DNA from: Oscillospiraceae bacterium
Lineage (GTDB): Bacteria > Bacillota > Clostridia > Oscillospirales > Acutalibacteraceae
Direction: 5' to 3'
NCBI GenBank assembly: GCA_022483045.1
Contig: JAKVOA010000001.1
Location: 1,344,501 to 1,408,500, forward strand
Length of the DNA stretch: 64,000 nt
Both the position numbers and the translations under genes were made by a program. Positions 6,480 through 14,592 of the stretch are shown piece by piece. The stretch's first letter is position 1; every line of letters starts with the position of its first letter. The notes beneath the pieces were generated by a model. The model made no database searches. It was given only the letters and a program-made list of their open reading frames with translations, and was not told where the DNA came from.

Positions 6480-7424
6480 TTAAAGCATTGCGCAGTCCAA
6501 AGAGCTGCCGCTTATAGAGCGCAGATCAAACGGTGTTGTCTGGTAGACAAAGTAATTGAGCCAGTTGGTGTACAGCAGCTGTCCCGTTGCGCGCCATTTA
6601 TTGACCGGTTCACGGGAAATGTCATTGCCCGGATAGTAATGCTTCGGCATGGCAATCGGCTCTCCCTTTTCCAAGTCACGCCGGTACTCCGTGCCAAGGG
6701 TCTCGGTATCGTACTCAGAGTGGCCCATTACAAAGTACTGGCGGCCCTCCTGGTCGCTTACGATATGCACGCCCACCTCTGGTGACATAGACATAATGCG
6801 CAGCTGCGGTACTTTTTCAATATCTTCTACGCGCACCTCGGTCTGGCGGGAATGCGGCACCCAGTAGACATCATCAAAGCCGCGGAAAAGGCGTGACTTT
6901 TTGGTCAGTGCATAGTGCGGAAATACGCCGAACACCTTTCTGGGCAAGATATATTTTGGAATTCCATAATGGTAATACAGCCCTGCCTGCGCGGCCCAGC
7001 AGATATGAAACGTGGAGTGCACATGGGTCTTGGTCCACTCGAAAATACGGCAAAGCTCCGGCCAATAGTCCACGTCCTCATAATCCATCAGCTCCACCGG
7101 CGCACCGGTGATGATACAGCCGTCGTAAACGCGGTTTTTAATTTCATCAAACGTTTCATAAAAACGCAGAAGGTGGTCTTCCGGCGTATTTTTGGACTTA
7201 TGGCTGACGGTCTGTACCAAATCCACTTCGATTTGCAGCGGCGTATTGGCAAGGCAGCGCAGAATCTGCGTTTCCGTTGTAATTTTAGTAGGCATTAAGT
7301 TGACCAGAGCAATGCGCAGCGGACGTATATCCTGGTGCAGCGCACGGCGCTCAGTCATGACAAAGATATGTTCTTTTCCCAGCACAGAACGTGCCGGCAG
7401 AGAATTCGGTATTTTAACGGGCAA
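6480..7424 (-). CDS. metA: Homoserine O-acetyltransferase (MetA family)
   Basis: Activates homoserine for methionine synthesis in the cytoplasm. Full length (314 aa), with the class I glutamine amidotransferase-like fold. The catalytic Cys142 is in HICWAAQAGL, and the GHSEYD motif supplies the His/Glu partners. Position 111, in TGAPVE, is Glu rather than Gly. In characterised MetA proteins Glu111 goes with acetyl-CoA and Gly111 with succinyl-CoA, so acetyl transfer is expected although annotation pipelines often write succinyltransferase. The start is TTG 7424: GGGAGG lies 9 bp upstream and the N-terminus MPVKIPNSLPA is the family standard. It begins 40 bp after telA stops, with no SAM riboswitch or T-box in the gap, so it may be read from the xpaC-telA transcript. 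Confidence 0.95.
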   Translation of the reverse strand: MPVKIPNSLPARSVLGKEHIFVMTERRALHQDIRPLRIALVNLMPTKITTETQILRCLANTPLQIEVDLVQTVSHKSKNTPEDHLLRFYETFDEIKNRVYDGCIITGAPVELMDYEDVDYWPELCRIFEWTKTHVHSTFHICWAAQAGLYYHYGIPKYILPRKVFGVFPHYALTKKSRLFRGFDDVYWVPHSRQTEVRVEDIEKVPQLRIMSMSPEVGVHIVSDQEGRQYFVMGHSEYDTETLGTEYRRDLEKGEPIAMPKHYYPGNDISREPVNKWRATGQLLYTNWLNYFVYQTTPFDLRSISGSSLDCAML

Positions 7425-7464
7425 AAGCAGCGCCTCCCAGTCAATCCGTAGTTTGTGCTTTCAT

Positions 7465-8604
7465 TTAGCGCAGCTCCAGCAGCTTGTTTTTTAGGTCACT
7501 TTCCAGCTTGCCCAGTTCCTGCTCGGCCTGCGCGCGCTTTTCACGGCCATCCTGCTGTATCTGCATCACTTCATCAAGCGTGGAAATCAGCGTTTCATTG
7601 GTATGCTGCAGTGTTTCCATATCGACAATGCCGCGCTCTGATTCTTTCTGTGTTTCTACAGTCGCCATCTTTAGTGTATCGGCATTTTTACGCAGCAGTT
7701 CATTTGTCATATCCGTTACCTCACGCTGCGCCTTTGCCGCCTGTGTGGAATGCTCCACCCCCAGCGCCAAGACCATCTGACTTTTCCAAAGCGGAATGGT
7801 ATTGACCAGCGTTGACTGGATTTTTTCACTCATCAGCAGATCATTGTTCTGCACTAAGCGCAACTGTGGGGCCATCTGAATTGCGACCATACGGGTCAGT
7901 TCCAGGTCGTGCAGCTTTTTCTCAAAGCGTGTGCACATATTGGAAAGGTCATTTGCCGCCTGTGCGTCCTCTGGCAGGCCGGAAGCCCGTGCTTTTGCCT
8001 GCAGCTGCGGCATGTCCTGTGTACGAACCTGCTCTACTTTCTTTTTACCCGCAATCAGGTACATAGAAAGCTCTTTAAAGTAGCTTTTATTCACTTCGTA
8101 CATTTTATCCAGTACAGAAACATCTTTCATCAGTTTGACCTGATGTGTTTCCAGAGCATCACAAATCTGGTCGACATTGGCCTCTGCTTTGGCATAGCGG
8201 GTCTTTAAAGCCGCCAGCTTGCTGCTGCCGCGCTTAAAGCGCGCGAAAAAGCCCTTGTCATTTTCGCTGGCGTTAAAGCCTTTCAGTTCATTTACCACGC
8301 CGGCGAGCATTTGTCCCACTTCACCCAGGTCTTTGGTTCGCACATTTTCCAGTGCGCTCTCGGAAAAGGTCGCCATCTTTTTCTGTGCACCTGAGCCGTA
8401 CTGCAAAACCTGGCTGCTGTTGGTCAAATCAATCTTTGTGGAAAAGTCGTCTACCATTTTCTGCTCTTCCGGTGTCAGCTGAGGTTCCTGCACCTGCTGT
8501 GCAGTGACATCTGCCTGCGGCGTCTGCTGCAGGGTCGGCGCTGCGGACTGCTCCGGTGCTGGGTCAAGGGTGAGTTCCGGGGTGGGCATTTCATTTTGCT
8601 CCAT
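7465..8604 (-). CDS. telA: TelA family toxic anion resistance protein
   Basis: 379-residue cytoplasmic protein, helical almost throughout, with long coiled-coil stretches (about 120-260 and 290-379). The N-terminal 50 residues are Pro/Gln/Thr-rich and probably disordered. The pattern DLTNSSQVLQYGSGAQKKMATFSESAL and a C-terminal DMETLQHTNETLISTLDEVMQIQ are typical of TelA/KlaA proteins. These were first linked to tellurite resistance and colicin/phage tolerance, but their true role in Firmicutes is probably envelope-stress related. The Shine-Dalgarno AGGAGG lies 7 bp before ATG 8604. It follows xpaC by 64 bp, and the xpaC-telA pairing recurs in Firmicutes. Confidence 0.9.
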   Translation of the reverse strand: MEQNEMPTPELTLDPAPEQSAAPTLQQTPQADVTAQQVQEPQLTPEEQKMVDDFSTKIDLTNSSQVLQYGSGAQKKMATFSESALENVRTKDLGEVGQMLAGVVNELKGFNASENDKGFFARFKRGSSKLAALKTRYAKAEANVDQICDALETHQVKLMKDVSVLDKMYEVNKSYFKELSMYLIAGKKKVEQVRTQDMPQLQAKARASGLPEDAQAANDLSNMCTRFEKKLHDLELTRMVAIQMAPQLRLVQNNDLLMSEKIQSTLVNTIPLWKSQMVLALGVEHSTQAAKAQREVTDMTNELLRKNADTLKMATVETQKESERGIVDMETLQHTNETLISTLDEVMQIQQDGREKRAQAEQELGKLESDLKNKLLELR

Positions 8605-8668
8605 GACAAACCTCCTGGGGGTTCACATTTCTAATAAGATTTTTAATCAACACAATAAATCAAGTACT

Positions 8669-9988
8669 TCACAGCGTCAGCTTTTCCACCGGCTTCTCTT
8701 CTCTTTTTTCTTTTGTGGAAAAGTCGCTGCCCGTCAGGCCCTCTTGATGCAGCATGGTTTCCAATGTAGAAATATCAGCAGAAATATCCAGTGCATCATT
8801 GGCAAACAGGCTGTCAAGCAGGTTTGCAAAAGCATCATTAACAGTATCCAGAGAATCCTCAATTTCCGCTTTGGCTTTTGTAATATTTTGGCCCTGTGCC
8901 GGCTGGTTGTCAAACTCCTGATAAGCTTTGACCAGTTTTAGGGTAGTAGGCAAATAGTAGCGCATAAAGCGCTTGATTTCCGGCAGCTTTTCCGGATGCA
9001 GCTGCACACAGGCAAAAATACGGCTTGTGACATCTTCGAGCTTAGACAGCTTTTCTGAAATCTCTTTGCCCGGAATTGCCTCATTTGCCTTTCGAATCTC
9101 ATCAAGGTACTGGCTGCCCTCGCGGCGCACTTCTTCCAACTGCGCCTGGCGCGGGTCGGCCTCTGCCTTTTCTTTTTTCTCGCGTGCAGCTGCCTCTCTG
9201 GCGTCATAAGATTTTTCTGCTTCCAGATATGCCTCATAGGTCTCGTCATCTACCATAAAGCAGGTCTGGGCGCGGTCTAAGTGTCCCTGCGAATAGACGC
9301 CGGTAGAAATCATTTTCTTCAGATCTTTCAGTGTACGCTCTCTGGTTTGGCCAGCCGTATCTGCAAGCTGGTCCACCATGCTGAAAGCGGCCCCATCCAG
9401 TGCATCCTGATAGCGTTGAAAGCGGCGCGCCCGGCGGCGCAGATGCGCACCGTACCATGTCAACACGGCTGCAGCAGCGGTAATGGAACAGAGAACCGCC
9501 ATACCACCGTACCAATAAGAAGAAATTGCTGTAGACGATGCCGTGACTGCAACAGAAGCAATGTCGGTTATCAGCAGCGGCACGCCGATGACAAGGCCCA
9601 GCGCAAAGCAGATCGTTCCGGAAATATTTCCGGGCATTCTGTGCCGCGACGTGTGCTGCGAAGGATACGGTGCTGGCTGCGGCCGGATAGGCTGCGGCGG
9701 GGTCTGCCAACCTGCAGGCGGGGTTTTCTGGCTTTGTGCCTGCTGTCCCTGCGGCGGGGTCTGATCTTCCTGCCAGCTTTCCTGCTGATTATCAGACGGC
9801 GCATAAGGGTGCGGCGGGCGGTGGCCAGCGCTGCCGGGGCCGCCAAAGACCTCATTGATATCATCGGTAAAGCCCCGTACGCTGTCCTCTACTGTATGTT
9901 CTATATTATTAAGGTTTGCCGCACGCATTGCTTCCCGCACTGCGCGGCTGATTTCTTTTCCTATTTTAGAATAATCCGTATTCCCCAT
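8669..9988 (-). CDS. XpaC-like protein (5-bromo-4-chloroindolyl phosphate hydrolysis family)
   Basis: 439-residue membrane-associated protein. Residues 1-30 are helical and charged, 50-110 form a Gln/Pro-rich disordered linker, two hydrophobic helices lie at about 122-143 and 150-172, and the rest is a cytoplasmic helical domain with coiled coils rich in Ala, Glu and Lys. Order and length fit the XpaC family, whose members almost always sit next to TelA. The biochemical activity is unproven; the family name comes from a phosphatase-like phenotype in Bacillus. GGAGG is 13 bp before ATG 9988. It is first gene of the xpaC-telA(-metA) unit, downstream of the mini-ORF repeat array at 10306-10788. 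Confidence 0.85.
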   Translation of the reverse strand: MGNTDYSKIGKEISRAVREAMRAANLNNIEHTVEDSVRGFTDDINEVFGGPGSAGHRPPHPYAPSDNQQESWQEDQTPPQGQQAQSQKTPPAGWQTPPQPIRPQPAPYPSQHTSRHRMPGNISGTICFALGLVIGVPLLITDIASVAVTASSTAISSYWYGGMAVLCSITAAAAVLTWYGAHLRRRARRFQRYQDALDGAAFSMVDQLADTAGQTRERTLKDLKKMISTGVYSQGHLDRAQTCFMVDDETYEAYLEAEKSYDAREAAAREKKEKAEADPRQAQLEEVRREGSQYLDEIRKANEAIPGKEISEKLSKLEDVTSRIFACVQLHPEKLPEIKRFMRYYLPTTLKLVKAYQEFDNQPAQGQNITKAKAEIEDSLDTVNDAFANLLDSLFANDALDISADISTLETMLHQEGLTGSDFSTKEKREEKPVEKLTL

Positions 9989-10305
9989 TTGATATGCCCT
10001 CCGGAGGATTCAGCTAATAGCGACTGCCATTATTTCTACTTATTATAGCGCATGGAATACAAAATGGCAACTTTGAAGTTTGCCCCACCACTGCCCGAAT
10101 CTTCTGCTTTTCTCCTGGAAAGGCTTCACACAGTTTTCACTTAAGGTTTACCAAATCTTCGAGTTACCTTAAAATTCCGTACATAAACCTTGGGTATACT
10201 TTAATCATTCCAAACGAACAAGAACACAAGTTACCGAACCTCATATAAAACACTGTGCCGACCGTCGGCAGGACGGAACACCGAACCGGCAAGCGCACAG
10301 ACCAA
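9989..10305. other. Non-genic divergent region, part 1
   Basis: About 320 bp between xpaC and the repeat array. No gene is seen. A TATACT at 10195-10200 lacks a good -35. An inverted pair TGCCGAC/GTCGGCA (about 10256-10270) and the near-repeat GGTTTACC/GGTAAC blocks around 10145-10170 might be protein sites. The xpaC promoter should be here or in the array but is not evident. Confidence 0.4.
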
Positions 10306-10788
10306 TTACAAGCTCCCGCAAGGGATTTTCATAAAACTCTTTTTCATAATTTTCTCCTCTCTCTCAAGCCGCGTCTCCCACGCGGCAACGCTTACAAGCT
10401 CCCGCAAGGGATTTTCATAAAACTCTTTTTCATAATTTTCTCCTCTCTCTCAAGCCGCGTCTCCCACGCGGCAACGCTTACAAGCTCCCGCAAGGGATTT
10501 TTATAAAACACTTTTTCATAATTTTTCTCCTCTCTCTCAAGCCGCGTCTCCCACGCGGCAACGCTTACAAGCTCCCGCAAGGGATTTTTATAAAACACTT
10601 TTTCATAATTTTTCTCCTCTCTCTCAAGCCGCGTCTCCCACGCGGCAACGCTTACAAGCTCCCGCAAGGGATTTTTATAAAACACTTTTTCATAATTTTT
10701 CTCCTCTCTCTCAAGCCGCGTCTCCCACGCGGCAATGCTTACAAGCTCCCGCAAGGGATTTTTATTACACTTTCACAATCTTTCTTCC
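10306..10788 (-). repeat. Tandem array of 86/87-bp units, each with an RBS and 13-codon mini-ORF
   Basis: Five full units start at 10308, 10394, 10480, 10567 and 10654; a sixth at 10741 is degenerate. Periods are 86, 86, 87, 87 and 87 bp. On the minus strand every full unit has GAGGAG, 6-7 bp, then an ATG opening a 13-residue frame ended by TAA: 10306-10347, 10392-10433, 10478-10519, 10565-10606 and 10652-10693. The first two encode MKKSFMKIPCGSL, the other three MKKCFIKIPCGSL. Each unit also has a perfect 7-bp hairpin GCCGCGT-CTCCC-ACGCGGC. The array lies upstream of xpaC on its strand. The 1-bp length change sits between Shine-Dalgarno and ATG (4 versus 5 A), leaving the mini-ORFs intact. 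Confidence 0.8.
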
Positions 10789-10856
10789 TATTTTCTATAA
10801 AGCTATTTTCTATAAAGAAACGGCCGTCGGATTCCAAAAACCGTCAGCCGCTTTTT
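10788..10856. repeat. 15-bp direct duplication and adjoining GC hairpin
   Basis: CTATTTTCTATAAAG is repeated back to back at 10788-10802 and 10803-10817. Beyond it, 10821-10850 can fold (CGGC..CGG with CCG..GCCG, two internal mismatches) and is followed by CTTTTT on the plus strand, so it may be a weak terminator ahead of the cytidylate-kinase-like gene. Confidence 0.45.
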
Positions 10857-10949
10857 GTATAGAGATTTCATAAAATGCGTGCATTTTTGACAATATTATT
10901 GTATAATCAATCTTGTCAGGGATTTGGAAATAGGAAAGGGGTTTTTTTG

Positions 10950-11537
10950 ATGTCACATCGCATCATTTCGATCAGCCGGCAGTTTGGCAGCGGCGGCCAC
11001 GAAATCAGCGAAAAACTTGCGCAGAAACTGGGTCTGCCTTTTTATGACAAAGAGCTGATTACCCGCGCCGCCCGTGAAAGCGGCCTAAGTGTGGATACAC
11101 TGAAAGCATCTGACGAGCGCTACGACTCTGCCACACCACAGGATGAGCGCAAAACCTATTTTGGCCTTTCCAACAGCGACACTTTGTTTGTTGCGCAGGC
11201 AAAAATCATTCGCAAAATTGCTTACCAAGAGGACTGTATCATCATAGGCCGCTGTTCTGATGTCATTTTGCTGGATGAAGACGTCGACCTGCTGCGGGTC
11301 TTTATCCATGCACCACTGCAGGACCGCATTCAGCGCATTCGCCGCATTCACAGCTGCTCTGTACAGGACGCTCAGCTGATGATCCGCAAAAGCGACCAGG
11401 AACGCCGTAAATACTACAGCTGCTATACCGAAAAAGCCTGGGGTGCACAGGAAAACTATGATGTTTCCCTTAGCAGCGCTTATTGGGGCATTGACCGCTG
11501 TGTAAACCTGCTGGCAGATACTGCCGCCCTTCTGTAA
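10950..11537 (+). CDS. Cytidylate kinase-like protein
   Basis: 195-residue P-loop nucleotide kinase-like protein. Residues 6-16 read IISISRQFGSGG, the glycine-rich loop of the cytidylate-kinase-like family (PF13189 type), followed by a helix and PFYDKELI. The central CIIIGRCSDVIL strand and an Arg-rich lid (DRIQRIRRIHS, then KSDQERRKYY) suit ATP and substrate binding. In Firmicutes these proteins are paralogues of Cmk with undefined substrates. I choose ATG 10950 because GGAAAGGGG lies just upstream and the family starts here; an in-frame ATG at 10875 would add 25 unlikely residues. Divergent from xpaC across the repeat region. Confidence 0.85.
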   Translation: MSHRIISISRQFGSGGHEISEKLAQKLGLPFYDKELITRAARESGLSVDTLKASDERYDSATPQDERKTYFGLSNSDTLFVAQAKIIRKIAYQEDCIIIGRCSDVILLDEDVDLLRVFIHAPLQDRIQRIRRIHSCSVQDAQLMIRKSDQERRKYYSCYTEKAWGAQENYDVSLSSAYWGIDRCVNLLADTAALL

Positions 11538-11588
11538 AAGGATTCTGCCCTTTTACAAACGCCTGATTGGTCTGACAAATAAAAAATA

Positions 11589-11631
11589 AAAGGGCCATAC
11601 CCGAAAGGATTCACAGGGTATGGCCCTTTTT
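11589..11631. terminator. Bidirectional terminator
   Basis: AAAGGGCCATACCC pairs with GGGTATGGCCCTTTTT. It separates the converging cytidylate-kinase-like gene and the activase fusion gene. Confidence 0.9.
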
Positions 11632-11659
11632 GTTTATGCTTGATTCCTTGAATTATAAA

Positions 11660-13306
11660 TTATAAATTGAAAGCGATCAATGCAGCGCCCAGTGCCCCGC
11701 AGAGCTGATGCTCCGGCAGCACCACAAGCGGCGCGTCCAGTTTTTCTTCCAGTGCTTTCACGACACCGCGGTTTGACGCCACACCGCCAGTCATCATAAA
11801 GCGCTGCTGCGGATTGACACGGGCTGCCAACGTCGCGGCCTTAGCGGCAACTGCCTCATTCAGGCCATGCACAATATCGGCCGTCTGCTTATTTTTCGCC
11901 ACCAAAGAAACCACTTCGCTCTCGGCAAAGACCGTACACATGCTACTGATAACGATATCCTCTTTCCAGTGCAGACCACATTCGCTCATTTCTTCCATAG
12001 AAAGCTGCAGCGCATGCGCCATCATCTCAAGGAAGCGCCCAGTGCCTGCGGCGCATTTATCATTCATTACAAAGCTTTCCACAATACCGCTGTCATTCAG
12101 ACGAATGGCCTTGCTGTCCTGACCGCCAATGTCGATAATCGTACGCACAGAGGGATCTAAGAAGTAGGCGCCTTTCGCGTGGCAAGTAATTTCGGTAACA
12201 TCGCGGCCGCCGGCACCAATATAGGCACGGCCATAGCCGGTGGCAACGATCTCCTCCAGCTGACTACGGGAAAGGTGCGCCTGCTGCAGCGCCTGCTGCA
12301 GTGCTGTATGCGCCCCAAGCGCAGCGCGGGCACCGGTTGGCACAATCGCGCTACCGCAGATTTTTCCGTCATTATTCAAAATTACCACGTTGGTACTGGT
12401 CGAGCCGCTGTCAATGCCTGCCGCATAGTGCGCCCCGGCTGTGAAAGTAACAGGTGCTTTCTGCTTTTTTTCAGAGTGAAAGTTTTCTGCAAACGCCTGT
12501 ACCCGCGTACGCAGCTGCCCTTCTGCGCCAGCAGTGCCATCGGTCTCCAGCTTTAAAAGAGGCAGGCGGGTTTCCTGCTGCAGGGCAGCGTATTCAAATC
12601 CATAATAATCACAGAATTTTAAAGTATGGTACAAAATTCCTTTTAGATGCGGGTCTTCCAGCAAAACGCGCCGCTGTGAAATTTCTGTCATACGCATACA
12701 TGGCAGCTGCCCCAGCAATGCCCCAGCGTACCACAGCAGAAATTCCTCCAAATTCTGCCCTGCCGGCGGCGCTGGCAAACGGCGGTTTTCCACACAGGTG
12801 CGGTCCCGCACCGGCAGCGGCAGTTCCTGCTGCAGCATCTGCAGCAGGCCCGCATTGGAGCGTGCACCCAACAGCGCAAAATAGTCCTCTTTTTCTGCAT
12901 CGGTTTCCTGCAGAAATGCTGCTCTGCATTTCTGCAAATCAAAAGGCACCTGGTACTTTTGCGAATAGGCATCAATCAGGCGGCGAAGTTCTGCCGCATA
13001 GCGCTTTTGCGCACAGGGGCCGTCGCTGTGCGGTAAATCCAGTATATAAAGAAAGGCATTGGGGTCTGCCGCATGCAAGACGTCACCCACACGGCGCATG
13101 GAATCGCAGCAGGAAGTGAGTACCAGTTTTTGAGTATCGTGCTCGCGGCAGGTCTGCAGCAAAGCGCGCGAAAAGCTGCACAGGTTGCGGTGGCTCAGCC
13201 GGTCGGCCTCCTCCAGGTTTTCCGCAGTCGGGTTCAGCTGCTCCGGCATTTCGCCAAAGCCCGCGAAAAGCTCAATCGGTGTATATTTACAGGTGTACGC
13301 TATCAT
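11660..13306 (-). CDS. Acyl-CoA dehydratase activase fused to an N-terminal dehydratase-like domain
   Basis: 548 residues in two parts. Residues about 1-280 resemble a 2-hydroxyacyl-CoA dehydratase (HgdB-type) domain, with YTCKYTPIELFAGFG at the start and Cys66-Cys67 in LTSCCDSMRR. Residues about 293-548 are a complete HgdC/BcrAD-type activator: ATPase phosphate loops AGIDSGSTSTNVV and IDIGGQDSKAI, plus Cys418 (NDKCAAGTG) and Cys457 (SSMCTVFAE), the ligands that hold one [4Fe-4S] cluster between two subunits. Such activators use ATP hydrolysis to push single low-potential electrons into a partner Fe-S protein, here most likely the next gene, which its start region overlaps by 20 bp. Fusions exist but are usually far larger (about 1400 aa). 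The substrate is unknown. GGAGG precedes ATG 13306. Confidence 0.85.
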   Translation of the reverse strand: MIAYTCKYTPIELFAGFGEMPEQLNPTAENLEEADRLSHRNLCSFSRALLQTCREHDTQKLVLTSCCDSMRRVGDVLHAADPNAFLYILDLPHSDGPCAQKRYAAELRRLIDAYSQKYQVPFDLQKCRAAFLQETDAEKEDYFALLGARSNAGLLQMLQQELPLPVRDRTCVENRRLPAPPAGQNLEEFLLWYAGALLGQLPCMRMTEISQRRVLLEDPHLKGILYHTLKFCDYYGFEYAALQQETRLPLLKLETDGTAGAEGQLRTRVQAFAENFHSEKKQKAPVTFTAGAHYAAGIDSGSTSTNVVILNNDGKICGSAIVPTGARAALGAHTALQQALQQAHLSRSQLEEIVATGYGRAYIGAGGRDVTEITCHAKGAYFLDPSVRTIIDIGGQDSKAIRLNDSGIVESFVMNDKCAAGTGRFLEMMAHALQLSMEEMSECGLHWKEDIVISSMCTVFAESEVVSLVAKNKQTADIVHGLNEAVAAKAATLAARVNPQQRFMMTGGVASNRGVVKALEEKLDAPLVVLPEHQLCGALGAALIAFNL

Positions 13307-14573
13307 GTTTTTCCTCCAGCATCTCTAAAAAGGCCTGCATGCGGGTAATCATCTGCCCAGGCGGGCAGTTGGAACGGTCGCAGGCGTCGCCGTCCAGGAT
13401 CAATGTGGGAAATCCTGCTTTCTCCAGCTGTTCGCGGCCCATCTGGCTGGCACCGCCCGTTTCGCGGCAGCCCCAGTGGCAAAACCAAACAATGCCGTCT
13501 GGGTGCAGCCTGTTGGCCTGCTGCAAAATAGCGTCTATGCGCCGCTGTGCCGGGCCGTTCAAAGTATTTTGCACCAAGCGCTGTGCCATGGCCTGCCACG
13601 GGTCCGTATCTTCTGTCACAGCAGGGGAATCGAAGCAGATGTCCGTCGCAATAATCTGGCAGTCGGGATTGAAGTCCATAAAATCGACCATGGCGCTGTC
13701 CATGTGCGGCAGGGTATGCACCCACAAAAGGCGCAGCTCGTTCTTTTCTTTCGGCGGCGCCGCTTCTGCCTCTCGCAGCACGCCCTGCGCAAACTCCAGT
13801 GCCTCTGGCGTACCCAAAAGCACGTGCATCGCAAAGACAGCAAACATCTCAGAGCTCATCTCATCTGGCATGGATTTTTCCGCACGTGCCGCAAGATACT
13901 GCTGGTAAAGAGCCACTGTTTTTCCGCTACGGGCAACTGCACTGCGCAGTTTGTCCTCATTCAGGGGGCGGTGCAGAAGAAGGCTGATTTTGCGGGCACA
14001 GTCTTTCATTTGGCCGGCAACGTAGTCGACCGCGGCAGCGTCCTGCTCCATAGGAACATCCAGTACCATATGAGGTACCGAATAATACGAAGCCAGCCTG
14101 CGAAAAGAAAGCGTATTTGCGTCACAGGCCAACGTTGTGTTGAGGATAAAGCGCGGCTTTGGCAGCACCCCCGTCATCGCCGCGCCTAAAAAGATTTTAT
14201 GATAGGAACAAAGCGTTTCGGGAACGCCGTTTTTCTCGGCCGCCTCGATAAAGCCGCGCTCTGCGCCCGCGCCGGAAAGATAGCTTGCCAGCCCCTCTGG
14301 AAACAGCGGCGCCAAATCAAAAGCCTGCAGCAGCTCGCAGGGGGTAAACAAGCTGACCATGGCGCTTTGCTGCGGGTGGTCAAACGGCCGCAGAATCACT
14401 TGGTTGCAGGCATCTGACAGCTCTAGGCGGGACGGCGTTGTCTTTTTAAAAATGTGCTTTCCCGCCCAGCCGTTTAAGCGGTACGCAGTCGTCAAAAGGT
14501 TCCTTGCAGCGGCCGGGTGGGAATCAAGCTGACCGTCAACAATGCGGCCAAATTTCTCTATAACTGAATTCAT
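13287..14573 (-). CDS. 2-hydroxyacyl-CoA dehydratase/double-cubane-cluster-like Fe-S protein
   Basis: 428-residue protein of the HgdB/BcrC/double-cubane-cluster family, electron acceptor for an ATP-driven activase. Candidate cluster cysteines are Cys79 (FTPCELLQAFDL), Cys122, Cys150, Cys365 and Cys369 (WFCHWGCRETGG), Cys398 and Cys403 (DGDACDRSNC). That set is richer than in plain [4Fe-4S] dehydratase subunits and recalls the double-cubane proteins that reduce small molecules. It overlaps the activase fusion by 20 bp and is followed upstream by an alpha/beta hydrolase, forming a three-gene unit. I start at ATG 14573 because AAAGGA lies 9 bp upstream; an extension to 14729 overlaps the hydrolase and has basic, non-family sequence. 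The substrate is not predictable. Confidence 0.82.
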   Translation of the reverse strand: MNSVIEKFGRIVDGQLDSHPAAARNLLTTAYRLNGWAGKHIFKKTTPSRLELSDACNQVILRPFDHPQQSAMVSLFTPCELLQAFDLAPLFPEGLASYLSGAGAERGFIEAAEKNGVPETLCSYHKIFLGAAMTGVLPKPRFILNTTLACDANTLSFRRLASYYSVPHMVLDVPMEQDAAAVDYVAGQMKDCARKISLLLHRPLNEDKLRSAVARSGKTVALYQQYLAARAEKSMPDEMSSEMFAVFAMHVLLGTPEALEFAQGVLREAEAAPPKEKNELRLLWVHTLPHMDSAMVDFMDFNPDCQIIATDICFDSPAVTEDTDPWQAMAQRLVQNTLNGPAQRRIDAILQQANRLHPDGIVWFCHWGCRETGGASQMGREQLEKAGFPTLILDGDACDRSNCPPGQMITRMQAFLEMLEEKHDSVHL

Positions 14574-14592
14574 AGGAATTTTGTATCCTTTC

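Noticed and set aside
7425-7464. SAM riboswitch or T-box before metA
   Set aside because: Only 40 bp separate telA and metA, too little for either element, and no aptamer-like pairing is seen.
10392-10754. A 120-residue repeat protein on the minus strand across the array
   Set aside because: The 86-bp units shift the frame, so the long frame holds only in the 87-bp part, and it lacks its own ribosome binding site at its first Met.
10306-10788. CRISPR array
   Set aside because: Units of 86-87 bp are near-identical along their whole length with no variable spacers, and no cas genes are present.
10887-10907. Promoter TTGACA...TATAAT before the cytidylate-kinase-like gene
   Set aside because: The spacing is only 9 bp, so the two hexamers cannot be used together; at best one is a lone -10.
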